NCBI RefSeq assembly: GCF_005280275.1
Contig: NZ_CP040021.1
Span: 893,001 to 957,000, forward strand
From: Salinivibrio kushneri
GTDB lineage: Bacteria > Pseudomonadota > Gammaproteobacteria > Enterobacterales > Vibrionaceae
Direction: 5' to 3'
Length of the DNA: 64,000 bases
Shown here: piece by piece, positions 27,968 to 37,337 of the stretch
How the letters are laid out: every line of letters starts with the position of its first letter
Position numbering within the stretch: the stretch's first letter is position 1
Program-made: the position numbers and the translations under genes
Notes under the pieces: generated by a model
What the model saw: the letters and a program-made list of their open reading frames with translations, nothing else
What the model was told of the DNA's origin: nothing
The model's database searches: none

Positions 27968-28645
27968 TTAGGTCGGCAGTAGCCAGTTCTTTAATTGATG
28001 CAAGGAGCTAACTTGGTGTGTCGGCGCAATATCTTCAGGCACGGGCGTGTTATCAGCGTTTAGCCAGCATGTATCAATGCCCGCTTGCATCCCGCCAAGG
28101 ACGTCGGAATGTGGGTTATCACCCACCATCAATATTTTTTCTTTCGGCGGGCGGCCCATTTTTTCAAACGCATGTTCAAAAATACGTGGATCAGGCTTAG
28201 CGATACCGACCTGTTCGGAAATAACCAACGTAGAAATCGCATCCTTCAACCCTGTTTTTTCTAAACGAATATCTTGCAAAGCCGTAAATCCGTTAGTAAT
28301 GATGCCAATATGGGCATGTGGGGAAATGGCGTCGATCAGTTCCCGTGCCCCTGGCAATGGTTCACAGATGTCTGCCATGGCATCTAAAAAGCCTTGGTTT
28401 AAGGTGGAAGGGGCGACGTTTAAGTGCTTTCCCCAGTAAGTAAAGCGTTCGGTCTGTAGAGTCTGGGCGTCAATTTCGCCATTTTGATACTGTATCCACA
28501 GTGGTTTATTGCGTGCGGAGTACTCGGCAAACGCCTGATGATCAAAATCGACATCATAATGTGAGAATAGACGTTGTAGGCCAGAGAAGGCATCAAAGTG
28601 AAACAAGGTCTCGTCGGCATCGAATAAAACCCATGGGTATCGCAT
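27968..28645 (-). CDS. yjjG: HAD-family nucleotidase YjjG
   Basis: A 225-residue haloacid dehalogenase-type phosphatase. Motif I is DADETLF (Asp9 nucleophile, Asp11), motif II is IITNGF, motif III Lys lies in GIAKPDPRIF and motif IV is GDNPHSDVLGG. It follows E. coli YjjG closely across its whole length (GLQRLFSHYDV; NKPLWIQYQNGEI; CWLNA). YjjG hydrolyses pyrimidine nucleoside monophosphates and clears mutagenic analogues such as 5-fluoro-dUMP. Monocistronic, next to a nucleoside transporter gene on the same strand, so a link with nucleoside salvage is natural. Confidence 0.92.
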   Translation of the reverse strand: MRYPWVLFDADETLFHFDAFSGLQRLFSHYDVDFDHQAFAEYSARNKPLWIQYQNGEIDAQTLQTERFTYWGKHLNVAPSTLNQGFLDAMADICEPLPGARELIDAISPHAHIGIITNGFTALQDIRLEKTGLKDAISTLVISEQVGIAKPDPRIFEHAFEKMGRPPKEKILMVGDNPHSDVLGGMQAGIDTCWLNADNTPVPEDIAPTHQVSSLHQLKNWLLPT

Positions 28646-28775
28646 GTTATTACATCTCTTTACGTAAAGTTAACTAAGTGTAACAGAGTGCCAATGCGGT
28701 TTTCGAGTCTATTTTTTTACTCACCGTCCATGGTGAGAAACAGTGTGCGTGGTCGCGAGCGAATACGCTGTGTCG

Positions 28776-29999
28776 TTACAGGGAAAGATAGAGGCCAGCG
28801 AGCGTCGCACTCATCAGGTTGGCTAGCGTCGCCGCGAGAATGGCTCGCATACCGAGTTTAGCAATGTCGCCACGGCGTTCGGGTACGATACCGCCTAGGC
28901 CTCCCATCAACATGGCAATGGACGTCAAGTTGGCAAAACCACACAGTGCAAATGTCACGATAGCTTGACTGTGAGCGGATAACTGGCCTTTTAGGTTCAT
29001 AAAATCAGCAAACGCAACAAACTCGTTCACGGCGATTTTTTTACCAATCAAGGTGCCTGCGGTCATGGCTTCTTGCCAAGGGATACCAATTAACCAAGCG
29101 ACGGGCGCGAACAGGTAACCAAATAACCACTCAAGGCTTAGCTGAGGCACGTGTACCATCGGACCAAGCTTACCTAAGCCACCATTGATAAGCGCAATCA
29201 TGCTGATCACAGCCAATAAGCTGGCACCCACCGCCATGGCGATTTGTAAGCCACTTAATGCGCCTTGCGTGCCGGCATCAATCAGGTTGACTGGCTTATC
29301 CTGTGCGTCCTCTACTGATTGATGTTGCGCTTGGCTCATCGGCGTTTCGGTTTGTGGCACCATGATTTTGGCCATCATGAGTCCTGCCGGTGCCGACATA
29401 AACGCCGCTGCAATGAGGTACTTCATTTCCACACCGAGCCCGGCATAGCCGACCATAGTGCCGCCAGCCACTGAGGCGAGCCCGCCCACCATGACAGCAA
29501 AAAGCTCTGAGCGTGTCATGGCAGCAAGAAAAGGACGAACGACCAGCGGCGCTTCAACAGAGCCAACAAAAATATTGGCGGTAGCAGACATAGATTCTGT
29601 ACGCGATGTGCCGAGTACACGTCGTAGTAGTCCACCAATCAGGCGAATGATCCATGTCATGACGCCAATGTGGTACAGCACGGCGATCAGGGCAGAGAAA
29701 AAAACGATGGTGGGTAATACATTAAAGGCAAATATAAAACCGAGTTTGAATGTAGCGAGATCGCCAAAGAGGAATTCTGCACCAATGTCACCAAAGCTGA
29801 TGATCGCAGAGACGGTTTCAGATGCATTGGCTAAAATACGCTGGCCCAGGGGAACCGAGATGATAAAGCCAGCAAAGACGATTTGTATTAGGAATGCACC
29901 GCCAACGGTGCGCCAGTTAATCGCGGCGCGATTTTCAGAAAAAACCATCGCGACAAGAAAGAGGACGCTAATCCCCAAAAGGCCAATGCCAAACTGCAT
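28776..29999 (-). CDS. Concentrative nucleoside transporter (NupC/CNT)
   Basis: A 407-residue inner-membrane Na+- or H+-coupled nucleoside symporter. CNT signatures are FNVLPTIVFFSALIAVLYHIG, the G-rich stretch GSVEAPLVVRP (HP1), FAVMVGGLASVAGGTM, and KIAVNEFVAF (HP2, substrate-binding Asn/Glu). GGAG seven bases upstream sets the start at ATG 29999; the frame to 30014 begins with TTG. The family includes the structurally solved V. cholerae CNT. It imports nucleosides for salvage; yjjG lies 130 bases downstream. Confidence 0.92.
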   Translation of the reverse strand: MQFGIGLLGISVLFLVAMVFSENRAAINWRTVGGAFLIQIVFAGFIISVPLGQRILANASETVSAIISFGDIGAEFLFGDLATFKLGFIFAFNVLPTIVFFSALIAVLYHIGVMTWIIRLIGGLLRRVLGTSRTESMSATANIFVGSVEAPLVVRPFLAAMTRSELFAVMVGGLASVAGGTMVGYAGLGVEMKYLIAAAFMSAPAGLMMAKIMVPQTETPMSQAQHQSVEDAQDKPVNLIDAGTQGALSGLQIAMAVGASLLAVISMIALINGGLGKLGPMVHVPQLSLEWLFGYLFAPVAWLIGIPWQEAMTAGTLIGKKIAVNEFVAFADFMNLKGQLSAHSQAIVTFALCGFANLTSIAMLMGGLGGIVPERRGDIAKLGMRAILAATLANLMSATLAGLYLSL

Positions 30000-30522
30000 G
30001 ATGTTGCTCCGCAAACGTTAAACTTAGGATGGAAAACGATTGCGGCGGTATTGTACGTGGTTTTACAGATGTGACAAGAGTCACTTTGTTTGAGTTATGT
30101 TTGCATTTTGTTGCAATGAAGGGGGATGTGATATGAGAAAGCGCGATGACCAAGCGTGAAGACTGTCATGCTCGCGATATTTGCTTCGCAATGGTGGAAA
30201 ATACGACTATGATTTTAAAAGGGTCTTAGGGATTCTCAAGCCTATTAACTAAATTGTTTATTGTTCTGAAATAAAGAGTTCAAATAACTGGGAAGGCCAG
30301 TAAAATCGGGACATGGAGGGAAGTTAGAATTAGGTGGTTGGTCAGAAAGTAAACATTTGGTTAGGGGCCTAATTAAATTTTTTCTCAGATGTGGTAATGT
30401 AGCGGATTGTGTGGTGAAAGCTGGTCTTTTATTGCTGATAAAGATGGCTTGAACGGCAATAAATAATGGGCGCACCACCAACACTCACAGGCTTCCGAAT
30501 AAACGGACTAAGGAGTTAACTC
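30000..30522. other. AT-rich intergenic region before the first BCCT gene
   Basis: About 520 bases separating divergent genes. AT-rich, with T-runs near 30375 and TAATGT near 30395 as possible promoter pieces, none convincing. An 80-codon frame on the minus strand (30245-30484) has no recognisable product and is not called. The length and composition suggest osmotic control sites, not visible in detail. Confidence 0.35.
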
Positions 30523-32160
30523 GTGAGCGATAAAAGCCATGAAGATATGATGACACCAGACGGGAAGGTTAACCCGATCGATACTGACTATCAGGTCGGT
30601 CAGGATAACGTGGCACTGAAACTCGGCCCGTTTGGTTTTGATATTCACAACCGAGTATTTATGGTCTCAGGGCTGGCTATTTTGGCCTTCATTTTTGTCA
30701 CCCTGGCCTTTCAAAACCAAATTGGTCCTGTTTTTGGGGATCTACGTGGATGGCTAACTTCAAACCTAGACTGGTTCTTCCTTTCAGCAGGAAACATTTT
30801 TGTCATTGCCTGTCTAGTTCTGATTGCGTCTCCACTGGGTAAAGTGAGGCTCGGTGGTACCGAAGCGAAGCCTGACTACGGCTACGGCGGCTGGTTTGCG
30901 ATGCTTTTCGCTGCTGGTATGGGTATTGGTCTGATGTTCTACGGGGTATCAGAGCCATTGACGCATTTCCAAACGGCGCTAGGTGGGACATCCGTGGGGG
31001 CTGATGGCCTTCGCACTGACTGGGCGCCTTTAGGGGCTGCTGCCGGCGATACAGAGGCGGCGCGCCGCTTAGGTATGTCTGCCACCATTTTCCACTGGGG
31101 CTTGCACCCATGGGCGATTTACGCAGTATTGGCGTTAGGCCTGGCACTGTTTGCGTATAACAAAGGCTTGCCTTTGACCATGCGTTCTGTGTTCTACCCA
31201 CTGTTCGGTGAGCGTGTTTGGGGCTGGACGGGCCACGTGATTGACATTTTGGCAATCATCGCGACCTTGTTTGGTCTTGCGACATCGCTCGGCTTAGGGG
31301 CCTCACAGGCATCGGCGGGTCTTCACTATCTGTTTGATACACCGCTAGGTGATACCACAGAAGTGTTATTGGTAATGGGTATCACAGGGGCAGCGATTCT
31401 TTCGGTTGTTGCTGGTGTTGATAAAGGGGTCAAGCGCCTGTCTGAAATCAACATGATACTTGCGCTATTACTGCTGATCTTCGTGATTGCCGTAGGTCCA
31501 ACCATCGCTATCCTGACAGGCTTCTTTGGTAACTTGGGCGCGTATCTGCAAAACTTGCCTGCGCTGTCAATGCCATTTGGCCGTGAAGATGCCAACTTTA
31601 CCCAAGGCTGGACATCCTTCTATTGGGCGTGGTGGATTTCTTGGTCCCCATTCGTCGGTATGTTTATTGCGCGCGTATCGCGTGGCCGTACCGTGCGTGA
31701 ATTCATCACTTGTGTGTTGATTATCCCATCAGCTGCATGTGTGTTGTGGATGACGGCCTTTGGCGGCACCGCAATTGGTCAGTTCGTCAATGAAGGCTAT
31801 ACAGCCGTCGTAGATGCAGAGCTGTCACTGAAACTGTTTGCGATGCTAGATGATCTGCCACTGGCAGCGATCACATCCTTTATCGGCATTATCCTGGTCA
31901 TGGTGTTCTTTATCACCTCGTCTGACTCAGGGTCATTGGTTATCGACACCATTTCTGCCGGTGGTAAAGTGAACGTGCCTGTACCACAACGTGTGTTCTG
32001 GGCATCTTTCGAGGGCTTGGTCGCCGTTGCGCTGATCCTTGGTGGGGGCTTGGTCGCCCTACAAGCAATGGCGGTCTCGACAGGCTTCCCATTCACCATT
32101 GTGTTGCTGATTGCTACCGTGTCTCTGTTTAAAGGTTTGGCCTCAGAGCCGCGTGCTTAA
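30523..32160 (+). CDS. BCCT-family betaine/choline carrier, copy 1
   Basis: A 545-residue carrier with 12 expected membrane helices. The glycine-rich helix GMGIGLMFYGVSEPLTHF matches the Na+-coupled betaine carrier BetP, and the aromatic site reads FYWAWWISWSPF (Trp-Trp-x-Ser-Trp). The N-terminal tail is acidic and short, and the C-terminus is only a few residues past the last helix (LASEPRA), unlike the long regulatory tail of BetP. GTG start with AAGGAG upstream. It is a tandem paralogue of the gene at 32482; between them lies a terminator, so each has its own transcript. Precise substrate not determinable; glycine betaine likely. Confidence 0.92.
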   Translation: MSDKSHEDMMTPDGKVNPIDTDYQVGQDNVALKLGPFGFDIHNRVFMVSGLAILAFIFVTLAFQNQIGPVFGDLRGWLTSNLDWFFLSAGNIFVIACLVLIASPLGKVRLGGTEAKPDYGYGGWFAMLFAAGMGIGLMFYGVSEPLTHFQTALGGTSVGADGLRTDWAPLGAAAGDTEAARRLGMSATIFHWGLHPWAIYAVLALGLALFAYNKGLPLTMRSVFYPLFGERVWGWTGHVIDILAIIATLFGLATSLGLGASQASAGLHYLFDTPLGDTTEVLLVMGITGAAILSVVAGVDKGVKRLSEINMILALLLLIFVIAVGPTIAILTGFFGNLGAYLQNLPALSMPFGREDANFTQGWTSFYWAWWISWSPFVGMFIARVSRGRTVREFITCVLIIPSAACVLWMTAFGGTAIGQFVNEGYTAVVDAELSLKLFAMLDDLPLAAITSFIGIILVMVFFITSSDSGSLVIDTISAGGKVNVPVPQRVFWASFEGLVAVALILGGGLVALQAMAVSTGFPFTIVLLIATVSLFKGLASEPRA

Positions 32161-32193
32161 TTAGCAAAACATCGGTAATCATCGTCGATGACG

Positions 32194-32228
32194 AAAGAGG
32201 CAGCGCACTACGCGCTGCCTCTTTTTTT
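32194..32228 (+). terminator. Terminator after BCCT copy 1
   Basis: GAGGCAGCGC (32197-32206) pairs perfectly with GCGCTGCCTC (32212-32221) around ACTAC, followed by seven T's. Confidence 0.9.
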
Positions 32229-32481
32229 ATTCCCCTCTTTCTTATCAGACCTTTTCTGCCGCTAATGTCTATTCCCCTGATATGAAGAGTCGTGAAGTGG
32301 TTAATCCTTGACCAAGCTCGCCAAGCCTTTATTCACCTCTTTAGCTTGTGTGATATTCTTGCTGACTTTTCTGTCATTGTGTCTTTTTGTGGGCTGACGT
32401 ATACCTCGATATCGAGTGTCACCCAGACAGCGTTCAGCAACAATGGCAGGTTGCCGAGTAGACGGAGTAAGGAGTTTACGT

Positions 32482-34122
32482 GTGAGCGATAAAAGCCATG
32501 AAGATATGATGACGCCAGACGGTCAGGTGAATCCGATCGATACTGACTACCAAGTGGGTCAGGATAACGTCGCTCTAAAAGTGGGCCCGTTTGGTTTTGA
32601 TATTCATAACCGTGTATTTATGGTCTCAGGGCTGGCGATCATGGCCTTCGTCTTTGTGACCTTGGCCTTTCAAGACAAAATGGGGCCGATTTTTGGTGAT
32701 TTACGTGCTTGGTTAACGGCAAATCTCGATTGGTTTTTCCTCTCGACAGGTAATGTTTTCGTCATTGCTTGCTTAGTATTGATTGTCTCGCCGTTAGGTA
32801 AAGTGAGGCTGGGTGGCACAGAAGCCAAGCCGGATTTTGGCTATGGTGGCTGGTTCGCGATGCTTTTCGCCGCGGGTATGGGCATTGGTCTCATGTTCTA
32901 TGGTGTGTCAGAGCCGCTGACACATTTTCAAACCGCGCTCGATGGCACATCGACAAATGCCAATGGTGTTCGGACTGACTGGGCACCGTTAGGCGGTGCC
33001 GCGGGGGATACAGACGCGGCTCGTCGCTTAGGGATGTCAGCGACTATTTTTCACTGGGGACTGCATCCTTGGGCGATCTACGCGGTGCTGGCGCTTGGCC
33101 TTGCCCTGTTTGCGTATAACAAAGGGTTGCCGCTGACTATCCGCTCGGTATTCTATCCCTTGTTCGGTGAACGCGTTTGGGGCTGGACGGGGCATGTGAT
33201 TGATGTGCTCGCGATTGTTGCGACCTTGTTTGGCCTCGCGACCTCTTTAGGTATCGGCGCGTCACAGGCTTCGGGTGGATTGCATTATTTGTTTGATACG
33301 CCATTAGGGGCAACGACTGAAGTCATCTTGGTAGTGTTGATCACCGCAATGGCGATTTTCTCAGTGGTCGCCGGCGTCGACAAAGGGGTAAAGCGCCTAT
33401 CCGAGCTTAACCTTATCCTGGCGTTCTTATTGCTGCTGTTTGTGATTGCGGTTGGCCCAACGCTCGCGATTCTGACCGGCTTCTTTGGCAATCTTGGTGC
33501 TTATTTAGAAAACTTGCCAGCATTGGCGATGCCATTTGGTCGTGACGATGCCAACTTTACTCAAGGTTGGACATCCTTCTATTGGGCATGGTGGATCTCT
33601 TGGTCACCATTTGTCGGGATGTTTATCGCGCGGGTGTCGCGTGGCCGAACCGTGCGTGAATTCATTACCTGTGTGTTGTTGATCCCATCCGCGGCGAGTG
33701 TACTTTGGATGACGTCATTTGGGGGGACGGCAATTGACCAGTTTGTTAACGAAGGGTACACCGCCGTTGTCGATGCCGAGCTTTCTTTAACGCTGTTTGC
33801 AATGCTTGAAGGCCTGCCGCTCGCGACGATTACCTCGTTCATTGGTATTATTCTGGTCATTGTCTTCTTCGTCACGTCATCCGACTCAGGCTCTTTGGTA
33901 CTTGATACGATTTCGGCGGGCGGAAAAATGGATGTACCGGTCTCACAACGGGTATTCTGGGCATCATTCGAGGGCTTGGTTGCGGTGGCGCTGATCCTTG
34001 GTGGGGGCTTGGTCGCCCTACAAGCGATGGCCGTCTCAACAGGCTTCCCATTCGCGGTGGTGCTGCTGGTTGCGACTGTCTCTTTGTTTAAAGGCTTGGC
34101 TTCGGAGCCACGCGCAAAATAA
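32482..34122 (+). CDS. BCCT-family betaine/choline carrier, copy 2
   Basis: A 546-residue paralogue of the preceding carrier, identical at most positions and with the same GTG start, the same opening codons (SDKSHEDMMTPDG) and the same AAGGAGTT-type leader. The BetP-like motifs GMGIGLMFYGVSEP and WWISWSPF are kept. The clearest difference is the loop near residues 145-170 (LDGTSTNANGVRTDWAPLGG against LGGTSVGADGLRTDWAPLGA). The frame back to 32416 is not used: the conserved leader places the start at 32482. Differences from copy 1 are mostly synonymous, so both look functional. Confidence 0.92.
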   Translation: MSDKSHEDMMTPDGQVNPIDTDYQVGQDNVALKVGPFGFDIHNRVFMVSGLAIMAFVFVTLAFQDKMGPIFGDLRAWLTANLDWFFLSTGNVFVIACLVLIVSPLGKVRLGGTEAKPDFGYGGWFAMLFAAGMGIGLMFYGVSEPLTHFQTALDGTSTNANGVRTDWAPLGGAAGDTDAARRLGMSATIFHWGLHPWAIYAVLALGLALFAYNKGLPLTIRSVFYPLFGERVWGWTGHVIDVLAIVATLFGLATSLGIGASQASGGLHYLFDTPLGATTEVILVVLITAMAIFSVVAGVDKGVKRLSELNLILAFLLLLFVIAVGPTLAILTGFFGNLGAYLENLPALAMPFGRDDANFTQGWTSFYWAWWISWSPFVGMFIARVSRGRTVREFITCVLLIPSAASVLWMTSFGGTAIDQFVNEGYTAVVDAELSLTLFAMLEGLPLATITSFIGIILVIVFFVTSSDSGSLVLDTISAGGKMDVPVSQRVFWASFEGLVAVALILGGGLVALQAMAVSTGFPFAVVLLVATVSLFKGLASEPRAK

Positions 34123-34157
34123 AGAGGTGTGCTAACTGTTTGATTGTTAGCTAAGAT

Positions 34158-34192
34158 AGGAAAGGCAGGCCGTCGGGGCTGCCTTTTTTATT
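34158..34192 (+). terminator. Terminator after BCCT copy 2
   Basis: AAAGGCAG (34161-34168) pairs with CTGCCTTT (34179-34186) around a G/C-rich loop, followed by further T's. Confidence 0.8.
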
Positions 34193-34283
34193 ATCCGGCG
34201 AGCGCTTGAGCTGTGCCGCTCGCGAAAGAACGGACGCCCCGATCTGGGCGTCCTTCAATAAAATGCAGGTTTAGGTGAGCATT

Positions 34284-36161
34284 ATGGAAGCTGAACAGAT
34301 TGAAATCGCGACATTTCTTGCGCAGTACGCGCCGTTTGACGCGATGCCGGAAGAGGTGGTGGCTGAGGTGGCAACCAGCATTGAAATCAGTTACTACCGC
34401 GCAGGTACCGATATTTTTGCTTACGGCGATGAAATTCACGATTTGGCCATTTTGCGTAGTGGTGCCGTTGAGCTATTTCGCCGTAATGGCACCTTATACA
34501 ACCGTATTTCAGAAGGCGATATCTTTGGTCAAATGGGCCTTTTGATGAATAACCGTGTCCGGATGCCTGCCAAAGCGATCGAAGATACGCTGATCTATTT
34601 CATCCCTGAAGCGATGTTTAACCGTTTGTTTGACGACTTTGAGCATTTCGCTGACTTCGTTGAGGTAGAAGACCGAACTCGGTTACGCCAAGCGGTATCG
34701 AGTCATAATGAAGCCAACGACTTGACCACCTCCAAGGTCAAAAAACTGATTATTCGCGATCCGGTAATGATTTCAAGTACCGACTCGGTTCAGCATGCCG
34801 CTCAGGTGATGTCCCAAGAGACAGTCTCCTCTATTCTGGTGATGGGCGATGAGCCTGACCCTGACACGGGGTTCAAGCCTGTATTAGGGATCATTACTGA
34901 TCGTGACCTACGTAATCGGGTGTTAGCGGAAGGCTTGCCTTATGAGACGCCAGTGCAAGAAATTATGTCACCACAGCTGATCACGCTTGACCACAATGCG
35001 TATATCTTTGAGGCAATGCTGACCATCTTGCGCTCAAACCTCCATCATGTGCCCGTGCTCCAACACGGTAAGCCGATTGGTGTGGTTGCCCTGTCTGATA
35101 TTGCGCGCTATGAGTCGCAAAACAGCTTGTTTTTGGTGGCGAGTATTTTCCGCCAGCAATCTGTGGATGATTTGGTGATCCTGTCTCAACAGGTGAAAGA
35201 TTGCTTTGTCCGTATGGTCAACGAAGACGCGAATTCACACATGATAGGCTCTGCGCTGTCGGTGATTGGCCGTAGTTTCAAGCAACGTTTGCTTGAGCTT
35301 GCCGAGGAAGAGCTCGGTGAGCCTCCCGTACCGTATTGCTTTTTAGCCATGGGCTCGATGGCGCGCGACGAGCAACTGATTGTTACCGACCAAGATAACG
35401 CCATTATTTTGGACGATAGTTATGAGCACAGTGAGCACAATGCCTATTTTGAAGCCTTGTCTAAACGTGTCTCTGATGGTCTTAATGCCTGCGGGTATAC
35501 GTATTGCACTGGCAATATTATGGCGACCAACCCTGAATGGCGAAAAACGCTGAAAGAGTGGGAGCAATGCTTTGCTGATTGGATTGATAATCCCAGTCCG
35601 CGCTCGCTGCTTGACAGCAATATCTTTTTTGACCTTGATGGCGTGCATGGCCGCACTAACTGGGCAGAGCAACTTAAAGCCTTTATTGGTCGTCGGGCTC
35701 GTCGCAACAACCGCTTCTTGGCGGCGATGGCACGCAATGCGCTCAATCGCACACCGCCACTGGGCTTTTTCAAAGACTTTGTGATGGAGCAAGACGGGCG
35801 TCATAACAATTCCATTAACTTGAAGCGTCGCGGTACTGCGCCCTTGGCCGATCTGATTCGGGTGCATTCATTGGCGATCGACTCACGCTCGCAAAACTCT
35901 TTTGAGCGCTTGGACGATATTATCGAGTCTGGGATCTTGCCGAAAGGTCGCGGGCCAGACTTACGTGATGCCATGGAGTTTATTTCTATGGTACGTATCC
36001 GACATCAAGCACTGGATATTGAGGCTGGGCGTGAGCCGGACAACAACATCGAGCCAGAGAACCTATCTGACTTTGAACGTCGAAACTTAAAAGATGCATT
36101 TCAGATCTTAAGCAACGCGCAGAAGTTCTTGAAATTCCGTTATCAGCCGAATCGGTCTTAA
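34284..36161 (+). CDS. CNMP-CBS-DUF294 nucleotidyltransferase-like protein
   Basis: A 625-residue cytoplasmic protein with four parts: a cyclic-nucleotide-binding-like domain (about 10-130; DIFGQMGLLMNNRVRMPA), a CBS pair (about 150-280; HVPVLQHGKPIGVVALSD), a putative nucleotidyltransferase domain with GSMARDEQ (357-364) and TDQD, and a C-terminal DUF294 substrate-binding-like domain. GGTG six bases upstream favours ATG 34284 over GTG 34275. With the DnaQ-like gene 9 bases downstream it forms a pair that is often found beside acetate or solute symporters. A regulatory role on transport is inferred; no substrate is known. Confidence 0.85.
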   Translation: MEAEQIEIATFLAQYAPFDAMPEEVVAEVATSIEISYYRAGTDIFAYGDEIHDLAILRSGAVELFRRNGTLYNRISEGDIFGQMGLLMNNRVRMPAKAIEDTLIYFIPEAMFNRLFDDFEHFADFVEVEDRTRLRQAVSSHNEANDLTTSKVKKLIIRDPVMISSTDSVQHAAQVMSQETVSSILVMGDEPDPDTGFKPVLGIITDRDLRNRVLAEGLPYETPVQEIMSPQLITLDHNAYIFEAMLTILRSNLHHVPVLQHGKPIGVVALSDIARYESQNSLFLVASIFRQQSVDDLVILSQQVKDCFVRMVNEDANSHMIGSALSVIGRSFKQRLLELAEEELGEPPVPYCFLAMGSMARDEQLIVTDQDNAIILDDSYEHSEHNAYFEALSKRVSDGLNACGYTYCTGNIMATNPEWRKTLKEWEQCFADWIDNPSPRSLLDSNIFFDLDGVHGRTNWAEQLKAFIGRRARRNNRFLAAMARNALNRTPPLGFFKDFVMEQDGRHNNSINLKRRGTAPLADLIRVHSLAIDSRSQNSFERLDDIIESGILPKGRGPDLRDAMEFISMVRIRHQALDIEAGREPDNNIEPENLSDFERRNLKDAFQILSNAQKFLKFRYQPNRS

Positions 36162-36170
36162 GGGGAGGGT

Positions 36171-36902
36171 ATGCTTCATTTCGATTTGAGAAAAAAAGAG
36201 GATGCCGACCACGTTGACTGGCGTGCCATGTTGGAAACCAAACGTGAAACGGTTCAGCACGAGACCTTGCAAGCGTTTTATCAGCAAGGCTGGGTATCGC
36301 CTGATACCTCTGTCTCTCAGGTGTCTTTTGTAGCGTTAGACTTTGAAACCACAGGACTTGATAGCCAGCAAGATGCCATCGTCAGTATTGGCTTGGTGCC
36401 CTTTACCCTGAATCGTATTCGTTGTCAGCATGCGCAACATTGGATTGTTAACCCTAATCGGCCGTTGGCAGAGTCGTCGATTGTGATTCATGGCATCACC
36501 CACTCGGATATCGTGAATGCCCCTGACTTTTCGCATGTGATTGAGCCCTTACTGAGTGCGTTGGCCGGCTCCGTCGTCGTCGTTCACTACCGCCGTATTG
36601 AGCGGGAGTTTCTCGACCGCGCGTTCAAACAGCGTTTGGGGGAGGGGATTATTTTCCCAATGGTCGATACCATGGAGTTAGAAGCGCGCAAACACAGAAG
36701 TGGTAAACGCAGTTTCATGGATTGGATTGCACGCCGCCCGCCTGAGTCGATTCGTTTAGCCGACAGTCGTCATCGTTATCACTTGCCCTTTTATCAAAGC
36801 CACCATGCGCTGACGGATGCAATGGCTACCGCTGAATTGCTGCAAGCGCAAATTGCTCATGACTTTTCACCGGACACGCCCATCAGTGAACTATGGCGCT
36901 AA
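36171..36902 (+). CDS. DnaQ-like 3'-5' exonuclease
   Basis: A 243-residue DEDDh exonuclease. Exo I is VALDFETTGLD (Asp/Glu pair), Exo II is HGITHSD with VVVHYRRIEREFLDRA, and Exo III is HHALTDAMATAEL with the catalytic His and Asp. The N-terminal 45 residues before Exo I (DHVDWRAMLETKRETVQH) are an added helical region. It is 9 bases behind the CBS-DUF294 gene, so translationally linked. The family resembles the DNA polymerase III epsilon chain, but this pair is not part of the polymerase; its nucleic acid target is unknown. Confidence 0.87.
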   Translation: MLHFDLRKKEDADHVDWRAMLETKRETVQHETLQAFYQQGWVSPDTSVSQVSFVALDFETTGLDSQQDAIVSIGLVPFTLNRIRCQHAQHWIVNPNRPLAESSIVIHGITHSDIVNAPDFSHVIEPLLSALAGSVVVVHYRRIEREFLDRAFKQRLGEGIIFPMVDTMELEARKHRSGKRSFMDWIARRPPESIRLADSRHRYHLPFYQSHHALTDAMATAELLQAQIAHDFSPDTPISELWR

Positions 36903-37037
36903 CCATGGGAACGGTCCTCGCGACTAAAGTAGAGGCTCTCGTGGCGAGACAATGAACCCTTCGCTGATGGTTTTCGTAGTGGCTCTCACGGCGTATAATC
37001 AACGTGCTACAAGTCAGTGACGAAAGTGAGAGGAAAA

Positions 37038-37241
37038 ATGACATTGATCCATGCGGTTGAAGGGTTGGCGTTCGGTCTCGGTGTGCTATTGCTGTCATCG
37101 TCCATTGGCTTTGCGTATTGGGGGATCACCTTAAAGCCAGAAGAGGCAGAGGACATGACGGCGCGTAAGATTGAATTAGGTTTTTATGCGGGCGCGTGTT
37201 TTGTCTTCACCCTGCTGATTGGTTATTGGTTGAGTGTGTAA
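37038..37241 (+). CDS. Small two-helix membrane protein
   Basis: A 67-residue protein with two transmembrane helices (GLAFGLGVLLLSSSIGFAYWGI and IELGFYAGACFVFTLLIGYWL) joined by the acidic turn KPEEAEDMTARK. GAGAGGA lies directly before ATG 37038; the frame extends to a GTG at 37017 but without a ribosome site. It is separate from the exonuclease gene (135-base gap) and has its own terminator. I do not recognise a named family. Similar small proteins often assist larger membrane complexes, but nothing here shows which. Confidence 0.65.
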   Translation: MTLIHAVEGLAFGLGVLLLSSSIGFAYWGITLKPEEAEDMTARKIELGFYAGACFVFTLLIGYWLSV

Positions 37242-37286
37242 CGCCGCAGCGTCTATGGGTGAGAATCTCGATTTCATTCAGTGAGT

Positions 37287-37322
37287 AACAAAAAACCACC
37301 GATGACTCGGTGGTTTTTTCGT
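37287..37322. terminator. Bidirectional terminator before the AGCS gene
   Basis: AAAAAACCACCGA (37290-37302) pairs perfectly with TCGGTGGTTTTTT (37307-37319) around TGAC. It serves the small membrane gene and the convergent symporter gene. Confidence 0.9.
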
Positions 37323-37337
37323 ATACCCCGCAAGGAA

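Noticed and set aside
30245-30484. A 79-codon minus-strand frame before the first BCCT gene.
   Set aside because: AT-rich, no ribosome site and no family resemblance; more likely regulatory spacer.
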